From the NCBI RefSeq assembly GCF_033118175.1, contig NC_083692.1, positions 11,219,501 to 11,283,500 on the forward strand: a DNA stretch of 64,000 bases. The letters are read 5' to 3'. Within the stretch, counting starts at the first letter, position 1, and every line of letters begins with the position of its first letter. The position numbers and the translations under genes were made by a program. Shown piece after piece: positions 1 through 63,805 of the stretch. Under the pieces are notes generated by a model, which worked only from the letters and a program-made list of their open reading frames with translations, was not told where the DNA came from and ran no database searches. The stretch is from Dama dama. Taxonomy: Eukaryota > Chordata > Mammalia > Artiodactyla > Cervidae.

Positions 1-2904
1 GAATAAATAAATTTAAAGGAGGAGATTTAAAAGATATTTCTCCTTCGTTTTCTCCAGGTTATAATGAAACATGCTTTAACTTCTCACATGTTTTCGTGTT
101 TTTGACAGGAAGTGGCTTATTGGTTAAAATGATTTACTGTTCATTTCTGTTTTTTTTTAATGCCAAATAATATTATGGAGTCTTGTGAATATGGTCCAAC
201 ACTAGGTATTTCAGGTAATAGTTATGCCATATATTTCAGATTGCAAAATATGTTTCCTTTCACTCTTCTTTTGTTCCTTAAAACTTTATTGAGAGTCAAC
301 AGGGCAGGTGATATTCTTCCCTTTGACGCTTGAGAATAAGAAGACTGAGCAAGCTTGCCATATTGAACCACGTGTGTAACATTGACATGGCATGAAGCCA
401 GGTTTTGAGCCTAATTGTCCAGGCCTTGGATTTGGAGTAGTTAAGAATCAGCAGTATCCTAGGATCTGCACAGATTTCAGTGGCAAATCTGAAAACAGGC
501 TGTCTGGTCTCTTTTCACTAAACTTTCCAGACTTTCTGTGTTTAAAAGTGTATCCGTCTCTGTTTAATCTACATGACAAGTTAGAAGATGAATTTGTAGT
601 GACCACTTTCCCTTGAAAGATGATCCTTGGTATTTTGCAGTTGTGTTAACTAATATTATAAAACTGAAAATTGGTCTTTTTCAAAGCAAGGGGTATGATT
701 ACCAGAGTAATGTAAACCATGATATTTGGATACAGTACTGTTTAGTGAGAAGTCCTTAACTCTTCACTGTATCCTTTTTGCATTTTTCTTCTTGCTTGAT
801 AATGTAATCTGATAAAAGCACTACTGTATTCTTTTTATTTATACATAACTTCAGTATTTTTCATCCTTACCTGACTGCCTGTCATAAGTTTCTAGGTTAT
901 GAGAAATTTACTTAAAAAGTATTATGTGAATGGACATACCAGTTTGAAAAAGAAAATAGCTGATGCTTTCAGATTACCATCTGGAGTAGGCTTTCCCAGT
1001 TTAGTAAGTGAGAATTTTTTTAATTTGCCAGTAACCTGAATATATATTCCTGGTTTGTTAAAAGAGAAAAGAAGGAGCAGCATGATGCAATTCGTATGAA
1101 ATAACCCTGATGTCACAAGTTCCCATGTCTCTGGGAGCTCAAAAACATATCCTGCTACTCTGATGCCTAACAGCTTGTAGTGTCTCAAATGTACATTTTT
1201 TATAATTTATTTATGGGCATCTATATTATTTACCTATTAGCTACATACGTGACCTGTTGTGGCAGGGTACTCAGCTGGGTGGTTAATGTTGAGTTCTGAC
1301 TAATAGCAAGTTTCAGAATTTGGGTGTATACCCTATACATTTCACATTTAATGTCTGCCCTTGATATATTAACTAGTTAATGTTTATGACTAATTATATA
1401 CATTCACATATACAATGTAGTTGTGTATTAGAGGTGAAGTTTTTTCCTTTATGCAAAGATTTGCTGAGAATGGACTTTGAACCATATGTTAGAACTTGGG
1501 CTTTGGGTAATACTTGTGAAGAAGTGAGCCTGAAGAGTGACTGTTTATTAATTGACATCACTGCCTATAAACCTAAATGTTATAGGCCCTATGGGACTGA
1601 TATATGTTATACTCTTCTTTTCCCCACCCACCAGAAAAAAATATTTGGAAGGTAATCTAAATGTAGTGAATGTGAAAATAACTATCATTTTTCTTTGAAT
1701 TCATAGCACTTTTATATGTGGCAGAACCTCACCAGTAGACCGATTTCTGAAATATTCAAAGGAAACAAAACCTGAAATAGAGTTGAGTATTTGGTACATA
1801 ATGAGTTGGTTATACTTCTTAAAAGTTTAGTTCAGTGCTTTGCTAACACAAACTCCAAAACATGTTTTTGCTGTACTTTGAAGAGTTACAAGTTACCAAT
1901 AATAGTTAGGTATAATCATATGAAGTGAAGGTAAATGGCAACCATAACACCATATTTTCTAGTAAAAATCACATAGTTTATAACATTTTTGCCTGTGGTT
2001 AATTTCTCACATAACTTAAGGAGCTGGCAATACTGAATCGAGTAAGAAGGAAATTTAAAGATATCTGACACTTGTTTTTTTAACTGGCATACAAAGATCA
2101 AATATTTGCGAATGGCCAGTTGGGTTGCTGAATGTGTTTATATAAGGCAGTAAAAAGAATAACAGGCAGCTAGAATAGAAGTAACAACAGAGAAATCCAG
2201 AGAGAATAACAGAAGTAATCTTAATGTAATCTGACAAAGCCAAAACAGCTAGTATAAGTTTGGAAGAAAGATACAAGTAGTGATTGGATTTATTGGTAAT
2301 GTGATATAGGCTATTGATTTCCTAATAAGTAGATCTCATGTGAGTGGATACATGATAGTGTGATGTTCTCAGTTCACATATCTGGTTATATCTTCAGTGA
2401 AGTCAAACACAGATCCTAACTATCTTTGGCAACTCTGCTAATCAGTCTTAGTGAATAATAAAATGCTAGTTATCACTACAATAAGCTACAGTAACTCCAG
2501 ATTCTGAGCAGAGGAAAAGAAGGAGTGGAATCCCAAACCACACAATTAGGACTCTATTTTCTAAATTTAGTAACTCATTCTCAGTAGTGGACTAACTGTA
2601 TACAGAAGAACTGGATGGTATCTGAAGAAATATCTGGTTTTGGTGGTGATGTTCTCGGTCTTCCTGTCTAACAGATGAAGCTACTGTCCTTCCTGGATAA
2701 AGAGGAAGAAATACCCCCAACACCCCTTTTTCCTTTCACTTAGTTTTTTCTGAACAGTTGTTGCATACAACAAATTTTTAGATAATTCTAGATTATCTAG
2801 TGTCTGATCATTATTTATTATACTTGTCAAACTGCTTTCACTTAATAATACCTGTGATTACCAAACAAGAAAGACAACTAAATTGTCTTAAAATTTCTTT
2901 ACAG
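1..2904 (+). other. SEL1L: SEL1L intron 1, 3' part
   Basis: AT-rich DNA with no coding exon that joins the SEL1L frame, no RNA gene and no repeat I can name. It ends in a normal acceptor (pyrimidine-rich stretch, then ACAG at 2901-2904). Exon 1, the promoter and any CpG island are upstream of the window. Short open frames here lack family resemblance and are treated as chance. Confidence 0.75.
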
Positions 2905-54265
<51,361 letters not shown>

Positions 54266-57200
54266 CCCGCCGCGTCCCCCTAGCGGGTGACAGACAAGGA
54301 AAGGGTTTGCTGAGAACGCTTGCATTCGATGTAGGACTTTGGATCAGCGGTCGCCACCTCCTGGAAGAGGCACGAGGAAGCGTTGAATTCCTAAAGCTGC
54401 TTGGAATCTGATGCCTTTATTTTCAGGGATAAGTAACTCTTACCTAAACTAAGTTGAATGTCCGTTTCAGTGCTGTACGGAATAACAACTCTCAGTGGCT
54501 TCCCCCGCCCCCCTTTTCTTACCCCGGAAACATTTGCGAGACACTCACAGTGGTCATGTCTGCTGTGTCCAGCTGTCTTTCTTGGGTCCCTTCGGTCACT
54601 CTTTCAGTGTGCATACGTTCTGTCGCCCATCCTGAAGGTCTTATGCATTGACACTAAAACTGATCAGTGTAAAAAGGGAAACCCAGTTAGTCGCAAATCT
54701 AACCTTAACATGTTTGAAAGTCTGAAAATAGAACTTGCCTTTTAAGTCAAAAAAAAAAAAAAAAGTCCTCAAAGTGTTTCAGAACTCTGATAACCAAGGA
54801 ACTTTTATCAGTCCACATGCAAGTGTACGTATTCAGCATATTTGTTCCTTTAAAAGGGAAGGTTGGGCGGTTTATGATGATCAGTAATTGATTGTCATAT
54901 GTTATCCCGTACTTCTCTCCTTCAAAGACTGAGAGGCCTTGTTAAAGAGTTGTATGTGAACTTCGTTTCCTTGGAGTGGAGTCTATAGAAAACTCTGTGA
55001 ACTGACTCCTTGAGCTAACACCTGGACTTGCCCCACCTGCTCAGTGTGACTTGCTTGTTTGTTACAAGTAGGCAGAGCCTTCATCTGGAGCCGGAGGCTG
55101 GACTGAATGGGAGACTTAGAAAGCAGCATTGAAGGACTCTGGGTGGGGGTACCAGGATCAGACACACGTTCCCAAAAGTTAACGCAGTTGTTCCCAGGAT
55201 TCAGTTTATTAATACTCTGCATTTCTTACTGCAAAAGAACAGACCACCCTCCTGAATTCTTTAAATGTGAACTATCCTTGCCAGGCTATGGCAGACATAA
55301 ACTACCATTACAATACTAAAACTCTATAGAGAGTCGGAGATGCATTGAGTCAGTGGTTGAAGAAAGCTACTAAAGCCTCTTTGTTCAGATAGGTTTTTTT
55401 TTTCTGCAGCTTGACGTAACAGGAGAAAATCAACCACTTGCGTAGCTCCCGTGTTCACCACCCTCCATGGTTAACATTAGGACAAGCAAGGCTGTTACCC
55501 TTCACAACTGTCTGCTTCAGGAGTATGGAGAACAGCCACCACGGCGCCAACAGAAAACACTGAGAACATCACATATCACACAAATGAAAAACTTCAGCCA
55601 AACTCATGCTCCTTTTTATGGTTGGATGGCAGCGTTCGCCATCCTGTATCCAGTCTGAGACCCGCTTTAGCGTCTGCGCAGGCTTTCTGCACTTGCTGAC
55701 CTCTGTCTGTTTCTGTTCATCTTTATACTCTTTTTCCGTAACCCCTCATCTGCCAGAAAACTTGAAGAGTTCCTTACCTGTAGAGTTGTAAAACTTCGGT
55801 TTTTGAAGTGGGGATTGTATTTAGAACTAGGTCTGATCAGTCCGTAAGGAAGCCGAGGGCTCCAAATGTGCAGTTGTGTGCTTGTGTGTGTGGTGTGTGT
55901 AGAGTATTACAAGAAACCTGGTGAGCAAACTTTCCTCCTGGATAGTTGCTTCTAAACCTGAAGAGGTGGTCACAGCAAGAACCACATGTGTAAGTGCAGA
56001 TCTGAAAGGTAGGACATTTTACCCTCACAAGTGTAATGTCGCTTTGGGCAGCTCATGTAAATACTGACTTCTTTTTGCTCTCTTTCGTGAGAGATCTGTG
56101 TGCATTTGGTACAGGATGTTCGCGTCTTCACCCCTGCCTCTTCTCCCCACCCTTTAAAATAAGTAGGATCCGTGGTAGCAGCCACTCTTCGTTTCAAAGG
56201 AACTGTTTCAGTTTATTTAAACGTTTAACAACTAAACTTCCATGTTTTTCTGTCATCCACCTAATTTCTCCTTTAGCAGTATTCTTATCTCTTTATCTTT
56301 CCTTCCCTCTGTTAGTACTTCAAAAAAGACAATTCTTCAACAGTGGTCTCTACCCCAGAGGCAGACAGGAAGGGATGGTCTTGTTCTCCAGGCCATGACA
56401 GCCTTCCTGTTGGCGTTCCTCTTGCTCCTGTTCTTGCTATTCATCTCCCAAATCCATCTTTTTCTGTTGGCCCTTGTCCACCTCCTGTTTCACCCTGGCC
56501 CATTTGCTACTGGCAGTTTGAATGGTAAACCTAAAATGCTTAGCTCCTGTGACTTCGTTCAAAGACCCGGCTCAATCCTTGGCTCCCTTCCTCGGTCTGT
56601 ACAAGGGACCTGATACCTAAGCAAATAGGAACTGGGTTTCTCCCAAAGTAACGCTCAATACTTAACCTAATCAAATGGCATCCATTTGAATACAATGACA
56701 GTAACTCAAGCTAGTTAATGTCAGTGACGTTAAACTAACTCCAGGATTCAGGAGTTTTAATGATAGAATTTAGAGTTAGCAGGTGGAGTGTGGCTTCATC
56801 TCCCCACAGTAGCCCAGCTCTCCCCGTCCCTGTGAGAGGCTGTCTCCCTGCCTTCCGAGGCAGGGACAGAGGACTTCTACTCAGCTTCCGTCCTCTTGTG
56901 CATTTGGTCTGTTGGTTATTCAGTCTGGAGACTCTAGCTTTTTGTTTTCTGCTACATTGGTGTTTGGGGTTTGCTGTTGGTTTTTTTTTTTTTTTCCTTT
57001 TTGTTCTTGGAGCTTTTGTTTCTGTTTGCTGGGTAAGGCCTACCTTGTTTTTAGTTCCTATTCAATGGCACAGAAAAATAGAAGGTTTCTTTTTCTTCCA
57101 AAATGATTTAGCACTTAAAGGAGATTAACTTGCGGATCATTAATCCTAATACTCTTGAGGATGTGTTCCCCTTCTGCATATGCGGTTAATTTGTGAGAGT

Positions 57201-57662
57201 TTTACTGCTAAGCCATTGTATCTCTGTATCACTGGGAAGTTGTAGAAACTTCTGCCCATGATCTGTTGCTTTATTTAATTAAGGAGCTGCCATTGCCTCC
57301 AGAAAACTCAAGAATTTTGTATGAGCTTTTTTTTTTCTTTCTGCTCCTTTCTTTGCTCCTCATGTTCTTCAAACCAGTGTTTTGGAAGTATGCATGCAAG
57401 CCTATAAATGAAGACCACAGGCCTTCATGTATGTAGCATGTGTATTATAGTGTCTAGCTACATCTGCAAACACCTTATTCAGAGGTTTGGACTAACATTT
57501 CACATGCACATTTCAAAACAAAAGTGCTTCAACTGTTAAACAGCCCCCTTACTTAACAAGAAGAGCAGCATGGGCTACATTTGCCCTGATAACAGCTACT
57601 GTTTGGTTTAAAAGTGAATTTAATTATATGTTACACAATATTATGACTACCACTGTGCAAGA

Positions 57663-57668
57663 AATAAA
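57663..57668 (+). terminator. SEL1L: Candidate internal polyadenylation signal
   Basis: An AATAAA hexamer within the 3' UTR, about 560 bp before the likely distal signal. It may give a slightly shorter transcript. Confidence 0.35.
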
Positions 57669-58222
57669 GCAAAAAGAACTTATATTTTCATGAAAGTATT
57701 TTTCATCAGTCATTGGTCTCAGATATAAGTGAAAATACAAACTTTCTGAATACCGTACTGTCTGAGGCACTAGCTGACTTTTAAATGTGTAGTAAAAAGA
57801 AGCTAAATTTCTCCTTCCACTTGGTATTTCAAGAAGATTGAAAATATTCCACGGAAAAATGATTTGCACAAGTAAAAGTCCGATGTGTGCATGAGAAGGA
57901 TGTCTTGGTTATGTGTAGAGTCATCTCACAGCACCAGTTTTCCTGTTTGGAATGATAAGATGACACTATTCTCTTTGATTTAAAAAAGAAAAATCGTAAC
58001 ATTTGATACGATCAACGTGTAACCACTATTGATACTTAGGAGACGCTTTAAAAGACCATAAACTGTCATTGGAAAGAACACATGGTAGACTTTTTGTAAA
58101 TTTATTTTGTATTTAATTAAATTCAGTATAAAGGCTGGTGAAGTGTAATATAATTGTGTAAACAAATCCTGTTAATAGAGAGATGTACAGATTCGTTTTG
58201 TACTGTATCTTGAAACTTGTGA

Positions 58223-58228
58223 AATAAA
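58223..58228 (+). terminator. SEL1L: Likely distal SEL1L polyadenylation signal
   Basis: An AATAAA followed within 30 bases by a T/G-containing stretch ('ctctggttatcctgtatgc') suited to cleavage near 58240-58250. The resulting 3' UTR of about 4 kb is in keeping with the long human SEL1L mRNA as I recall it. Repeats resume soon after (58588). Confidence 0.6.
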
Positions 58229-58245
58229 GATTCCACCTCTGGTTA

Positions 58246-61200
58246 TCCTGTATGCTAATCGTGTTCCATGGCCAGGCACCACTCCACACAGACCTTTTTA
58301 AAAATCTGTATGATTCAATTTTTTAATGAACCTTTTGGATTTTCAGAAGCGTCTGGAAAAGCATTCATTAGGGGCACTTTGAATCCATCTTAAGTTTACT
58401 TTTAACTATTGAAATTCAGATTTCTGTTGAGTATTATCCTCCACAAAGTACAGAGAATATGAACTTGCTAAGAAGTGTTGCCATGTTTAAATCTCTCAGA
58501 TCTTGGACCTGAGTTGGCCTGTGATGTATAGTATGCATGATTCACTTTAATCCTGATTTTAGTAAAACTTAGCTAAAGTGTGTTTAGTGAAAGTGAAATT
58601 GCTCAGTCATGTCCGACCCTTTGTGACCCCGCGGACTGTAGCCCACCAGGCTCCTCCAGATTCTCCAGGCAAGAATACTGGAGTGGGTTGCCATTTCCTT
58701 CTCCAGGGGATCTTCCTGACCCAGGAATCGAACCCAGGTCTCCCGCATTGCAGGCAGACGCTTTAACCTCTGAGCCACCAGGGAAGCCCAAAGTGTGTTT
58801 AGGTGTTGCCTTTTTCCCTGAAGATTTTTACAGAGCTGCAACCATACAACACAATGAAATGTACATAGGATAAGTACGATCTCAGTAAAGGGGAAACAAA
58901 GGAGAAAACAGTATTAAATCAGGAGTGAACATGTACAGAGATGCATGTTAGAGCTGGGCTACAGATACAGCCCTAACGTCTTAGCAGCCAACTCAAACTG
59001 AGCTAAAGTGTTCCGCTTAGAAGCAGCAGATCCTTTAAAAAAAAGTCCGGATGATGCAGATTGTGGCAAGTGAGAAGTTGCACCTCGGATTTTACTTATG
59101 GGAAGACAGCCAGCCACCCAAGAAGACCTTGACTAACCTTGACTGAAATCCAAGTGGTAAGGAAGTTATACATCAACTGTAATGTCAGCAGTGTGTTCAT
59201 TCAGCCTGACATTGGGTGTGATGCCTGTTTACCAGTTAACCCCTTTCTGACAAGTTGTTAAAATCAGTCCTGGGGCTTCACTGGATGCAACTTGGTGAGA
59301 AACAGCCTCTCCCTTTTATTTGTATGAGACTAATTTTGATTGGCCACACTAACCCTGAAATTTGCTTATACTGTGTCATGACATATACATTAATATATGC
59401 AAGTAAGAAATTAGAAATAATTTCTATAGTAGAAACTATGGGGGGGGAAAAAGGATTTTTTCACTTTTTGAATGTTTTTCAAATCACTTGCAGAGTCAAG
59501 TAAAAAATAAAATGAGCTTTAGAGTTTACCAGTTCAAAAAGAGAGGTGCTTCTATGTCACACAGGTCTTGTATATTTCTTTCAACGTCATTTCCACCACT
59601 GCCTAGAAAGCCATCAGGCTGAACGGCCTTATGGGATCCTGAAAATTCTGCCAACTTTCTAATTGATTGTTAGGATTACATTTTGAGCAAAACTCTGGTT
59701 TTCCTAGTGGCCAAATGTTTTCCATCTGGATTAATTTCTTTTAAATAGGACCTAGTGCTAATGCTGAATTATGTGTTAAATCCCTCTCATAAAAGACCCC
59801 TATGATTTTTTTTCTCATGTAAGTTGAGTAGAATGTGGTCAGTTAATTGACCCAAGAACATTCATCTAGATATTTTCAGGTTTTGCTCAATCCATTTTCC
59901 TTTTGCCTTCTCTCTACCACCTAATACAACTCTCTTATTTAGCCTCTCAGCATTGAAAAGAATTTCTCCTAAGCCTTATACATATCAGATATGAGATTTA
60001 AGTATCCTAAACAAGGATTCTGACTTTGAAAAATAAAGTGGTCGTTGAGTTTTATGTGATTCAGGATTTAAATGGGAACAACAGAAACCTCCGTTCCCGG
60101 AAACAGATTTATTTCAAGACGTGAAAGCACAGCTGTTGGTTTCAGAGCTTGTGCCTCTGGGTTTCCCCATTCTTCACCCATGCCTTCCTTGCCTATGTGT
60201 TTTTTTTCTCCCTTAAGAAAATTTGATTAGTTGAAATTTTTTTTGTTGTTCTAAATGCAATTTTTTTGAAACAAATAGATACTAATGCTGATGGTGCAAG
60301 GGAGGGGGAGGTAGTAAAGGGAGCCCATCCAGTTGGCCTTGTCTCTCTTGGGTCCTAGTACAGAATTTACTTGAATGTTTCTCAGCCTCCACATTAGTTA
60401 TTTTCTTCTGCACACCATTTAGACAGTATTCTTTGGTAGCATCGTGCACGCTGCATGGAAATTTACTGCCAGGACAGGTGAGAAGCACACTGTTTTCCCT
60501 ACAGTCCCTAATTTGACTCCAGATGAAGTAAATGGTGTAAATTGAGCTGTCCACACCAGAGCTGTGAACAACAGCCTCTCATTATTTCAAGGGCAAGAAA
60601 AAAAGTACTTCAAGAAGCCTTAAGTGTGTTCATTGGTATATATATTTCATCACTCATTTAAGACTTAAAAGTAATCAAAACCACATAAGTAATGCTTTTT
60701 TTTTTTTTTTTTGCCCTCAAGTTCACTAAGCCAAAGAAGGAATCTCGTAGGTCTCACCCAGCACAGTAGAGTAAGTTTAGTAACAGGTTAATACTGCTTA
60801 ATCTGAGAGCAGTGAAATAGAAGAAAGGCCTACAAACTGGGATGAAAGTCCACCCTTAGCCACAGAAAATCTGCACTGCACCCGTTAGACCTGTGTCACC
60901 AATGAAAGGGGCATTTTAATCATGAGTCACTATCCAGTGGCTGAATCACGATGATACATGGGACAGACGCTTAGGGAGGGACCCCCATTCAACCTCCATG
61001 GCCTGTGGCTGGGTTCTCCCGTTGACCCTCCTGAGTTGCCTGAGCCTTCCGTAGAAGATTGGTGGTCAGTGCAGCCCCCACTAAATGGCCCTGATATGCA
61101 AGGGAGAAAGGAAGGACCCCACAGCAAGGGAGAGGAGAAACACGCCCTAGGCTGTGGCCCTCACTGTGAGTGGATGGCCTTGGGCAGACCACTCACTATA

Positions 61201-61899
61201 TGGTGAGGTTGGTGGCCCTGGGTGTTCATTCAGGTCTTGCCAGCCCTTGGAGGTCTTCAATGCCAAAGGCAATTGAAGAGAAATATTTCAAGAACCAACC
61301 AGCCTGAGAAAAACCTCACAGCTGACATTCAGTTCGGGGTTCTGGAGAACAGGTCACCATGAAGTCCATCTAGATCTAGGTGTGCACCTTGTTCTAATAT
61401 CAGATGCCCTAAATTATCAAACCTGGGTTTGCGCAAACTGCAGTTTTTCTCTGCGGGACCTTATGTCTCTTTGAGGCTGAAAGCTTCAGCAAGTGAATGC
61501 TGTCTTCCCATGAAGAGACTCTAGAAGGAGAGCAGAGCGTTCCAGGGGTCAGGAGGGCGGATTATGCAACCTTGAGGGGCTTCTTTATTTATATAAGATC
61601 TCGATTCATTCTGGAATGAACTTTCGCAGGATCTGTTTGAATCTTGATGGGATGGGCAAATTTTGCCCATATCAGTTGGAGATTTTGCCCACAATGAATG
61701 GGGTAGCTGATTTAATGGGCACAAATGATCGGCGTTTCCAGACTCAGTCTAGTAAGGTCAGAGACAGAGCAAATGAACGATGTCAAAGGGTCATTTAATT
61801 CACTGGTTGGCTGATTATTTTTGTATATAATTGTATGTATTTATTTATTTATGTTTATGGTTATGTTGGGTCTTCATTGCCACACAGGCTTTTCCCTGG
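58246..61899. other. Downstream intergenic DNA
   Basis: Apart from one SINE (58588-58789) and a T run (about 60690-60712) I see no gene or named repeat. 61290-61800 has the even base composition of an old transposon interior but matches nothing I can name. The AATAAA near 59507 could serve as a further weak polyadenylation signal. Confidence 0.5.
58588..58789 (-). mobile_element. Bov-tA SINE with target-site duplication
   Basis: Reverse copy flanked by a perfect 13-bp duplication, aaagtgtgtttag, at 58575-58587 and 58790-58802. Complete head (gagccaccagggaagccc) and tail. Confidence 0.96.
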
Positions 61900-61905
61900 A
61901 TGTGG
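61850..61905 (-). mobile_element. CHR-type SINE fragment
   Basis: About 55 bp, 'gttgggtcttcattgccaca' to 'tggatgtggc', match the 3' part of the CHR SINE as seen at 25745. Confidence 0.5.
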
Positions 61906-61915
61906 CATGCATGCT

Positions 61916-62720
61916 TGCTAAGTCATTTCAGTCGTGTCTGACATTTTGTGACCCGTGGACTGCAGCCCACCAGGCTCCTCTGTCCATGCAATTCTCCAGA
62001 CAAGAATACTGGGGTGGCCAATGTTCATTGCAGCACTGTTTATAATAGCCAGGACATGGAAGCAACCTAGATACCCATCAGCAGACGAATGGATAAGGAA
62101 GCTGTGGTACATATACACCATGGAATATTACTCAGCCGTTAAAAAGAATTCATTTGAATCAGTTCTAATGAGATGGATGAAACTGGAGCCCATTATACAG
62201 AGTGAAGTAAGCCAGAAAGATAAAGAACATTATAGCATACTAACACATATATATGGAATTTAGAAAGATGGTAACAATAACCCTATATGCAAAACAGAAA
62301 AAGAGACACAGAAGTACAGAACAGACTTTTGAACTCTGTGGGAGAAGGTGAGGGTGGGATGTTTCGAAAGAACAGCATGTATACTATCTATGGTGAAACA
62401 GATCACCAGCCCAGGTGGGATGCATGAGACAAGTGCTCGGGCCTGGTGCACTGGGAAGACCCAGAGGAATCGGGTGGAGAGGGAGGTGGGAGGGGGGATC
62501 GGGATGGGGAATACGTGTAACTCTATGGCTGATTCATGTCAATGTATGACAAAACCCACTGCAATGTTGTGAAGTAATTAGCCTCCAACTAATAAAAATA
62601 AATGGAAAAAAAAAAAAAAAGAATACTGGGGTGGGTTGCCACACCCTCCTCCAGGGGATATTCCCCAGTCCAGGAATCAGACTCACATCTCCTGCATGCA
62701 GGAGCCGTGGGGGAAGCCCA
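61916..62720 (-). mobile_element. Bov-tA SINE split by an L1
   Basis: The SINE runs from 'gctaagtcatttcagtcgtg' (61917) to 'aagaatactggggtgg' (62017), is interrupted by the L1 at 62018-62618, and continues from the duplicated target to 'gggggaagccca' (62720). Confidence 0.92.
62018..62618 (+). mobile_element. 5'-truncated ruminant L1 inside the SINE
   Basis: About 600 bp of the L1 ORF2 end and 3' UTR ('tggaatattactcagccgtt', 'gagatggatgaaactggagc', 'ctgattcatgtcaatgtatg') ending in AATAAAAATAAATGG and about 15 A. It is flanked by the 16-bp duplication aagaatactggggtgg at 62002-62017 and 62619-62634. The open frames it carries are truncated. Confidence 0.95.
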
Positions 62721-62934
62721 ACATATACATTACCGTGTGTAAAATAGATAAAAATAGATAGCCGGGGGGAGTTTGATGTATGACACAGGGGACCTGTCAG
62801 AAGCTGGTGCTCTGTGACCACCTAGCCAGGTGGGATGAGGAGGGAGGCGGGAGGGGGTTCAAGAGGGAAGGGACATATGTACACCTATGGCCAAGTCATG
62901 TTGAGGTATGGCAAAGACCGTCACAACATTGTCC

Positions 62935-63752
62935 AGTTCAGTTCAGTTCATTCACTCAGTCGTGTCCGACTCCTTGGGACCCCATGGACTGCAGCACGTC
63001 AGGCCTCCCTGTCTGAAAGGTTGTTTCTGAATCACACAAAGACCCTGGGGTTCTTGGCCTCCGAAGGAGAAGAATTCAATCCGGGGCCAGAGACGAGGCT
63101 GGATCACTCAGAGCTTTTGTGCAATAAAGTTTTATTAAAGTACAAAGGAGATAGAGAAAGCTTCTGACCTAGACATCAGAAGGGGGTAGAAAGAGTAGCC
63201 CCTTGCTAGTGTTAGCAATGGAGTTATATACTCTCCAGTGAATCCAAAGAATGTCTGGAGGTTGTAAAGACCTCACCAGACCTACTCCCATAATTTACAT
63301 TTTAAGATAACAGAATTAGCCAGAGGGTTTAATCCAAAGACTGTCCTCAGGCAGGATACATTATTGTTATATAATCCTAAGAAATGTAGAGGGAAAAAAG
63401 TAAAAAGTTTGTCCTTCCTTCCTCCTTGAATATTCCAGACCTCCCTCTCCTTGGGGACCCCTAGACTTCTTATCAACCTGCCTAGGAAATGACTGTCTCA
63501 TGTCCATCACCAACTCCCAGAGTTTACTCAAACTCATGCCATCCAACCATCTCATCCTCTGTCGTCCCCTTCTCCTCCAGCCTTCAATCTTTCCCTGCAT
63601 CAGGGTCTTTTCCAATGAGTCGTTTCTTCTCATCAGGTGTCCAAAGTATTGGAGTTTCAGCTTCGGCATCAGTCCCTCCAATGAATATTCTGGACTGATT
63701 TCCTTTAGGTTGGACTGGTTGGATCTCCTTGCAGTCCAAGGGACTCTCAGTA
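62935..63752 (-). mobile_element. BovB 3' end split by a solo LTR
   Basis: The BovB tail ('cagttcagttcattcactca', 'ggcctccctgtc') stops at 63013 and resumes at 63501 with 'tgtccatcaccaactcccag', running to 'ccaagggactctca'. The two parts join in the usual BovB order once the inserted LTR is left out. Confidence 0.93.
63014..63500 (-). mobile_element. Solo LTR of an endogenous retrovirus
   Basis: A 487-bp element with TG..CA ends and a 4-bp target duplication (TGTC at 63010-63013 and 63501-63504). Read on the - strand, an AATAAA-type signal lies about three quarters along, followed by a C/T-rich stretch, the usual U3-R-U5 order; the 4-bp duplication fits a gammaretrovirus-like (class I) element. 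No internal viral genes are present. Confidence 0.85.
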
Positions 63753-63805
63753 TTGTAAAGTAGTTATCCTCTAACTAAAAAAGAAAAGAAAAAATTAAAA
63801 ATGGC

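Larger units (their letters stand above)
54266..58245 (+). other. SEL1L: SEL1L 3' UTR
   Basis: About 4 kb after the stop with no coding exon and strikingly free of SINEs and LINEs, unlike both flanks, as expected of a transcribed, constrained UTR. An internal run of 16 A (54749-54764) could prime oligo-dT artefactually. The end near 58245 is placed from the AATAAA at 58223-58228. Several open frames in it are chance. Confidence 0.75.
62722..63805 (+). mobile_element. L1 3' end split by a BovB
   Basis: L1 3' UTR text (gggggagtttgatgtatgac, gtgctctgtgaccacctagc, ggccaagtcatgttgaggta) reaches 'cacaacattgt' at about 62934. It is interrupted by BovB sequence and resumes at about 63753 with 'tattgtaaagtagttatcct' and an A-rich tail ending near 63805. 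Confidence 0.8.
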
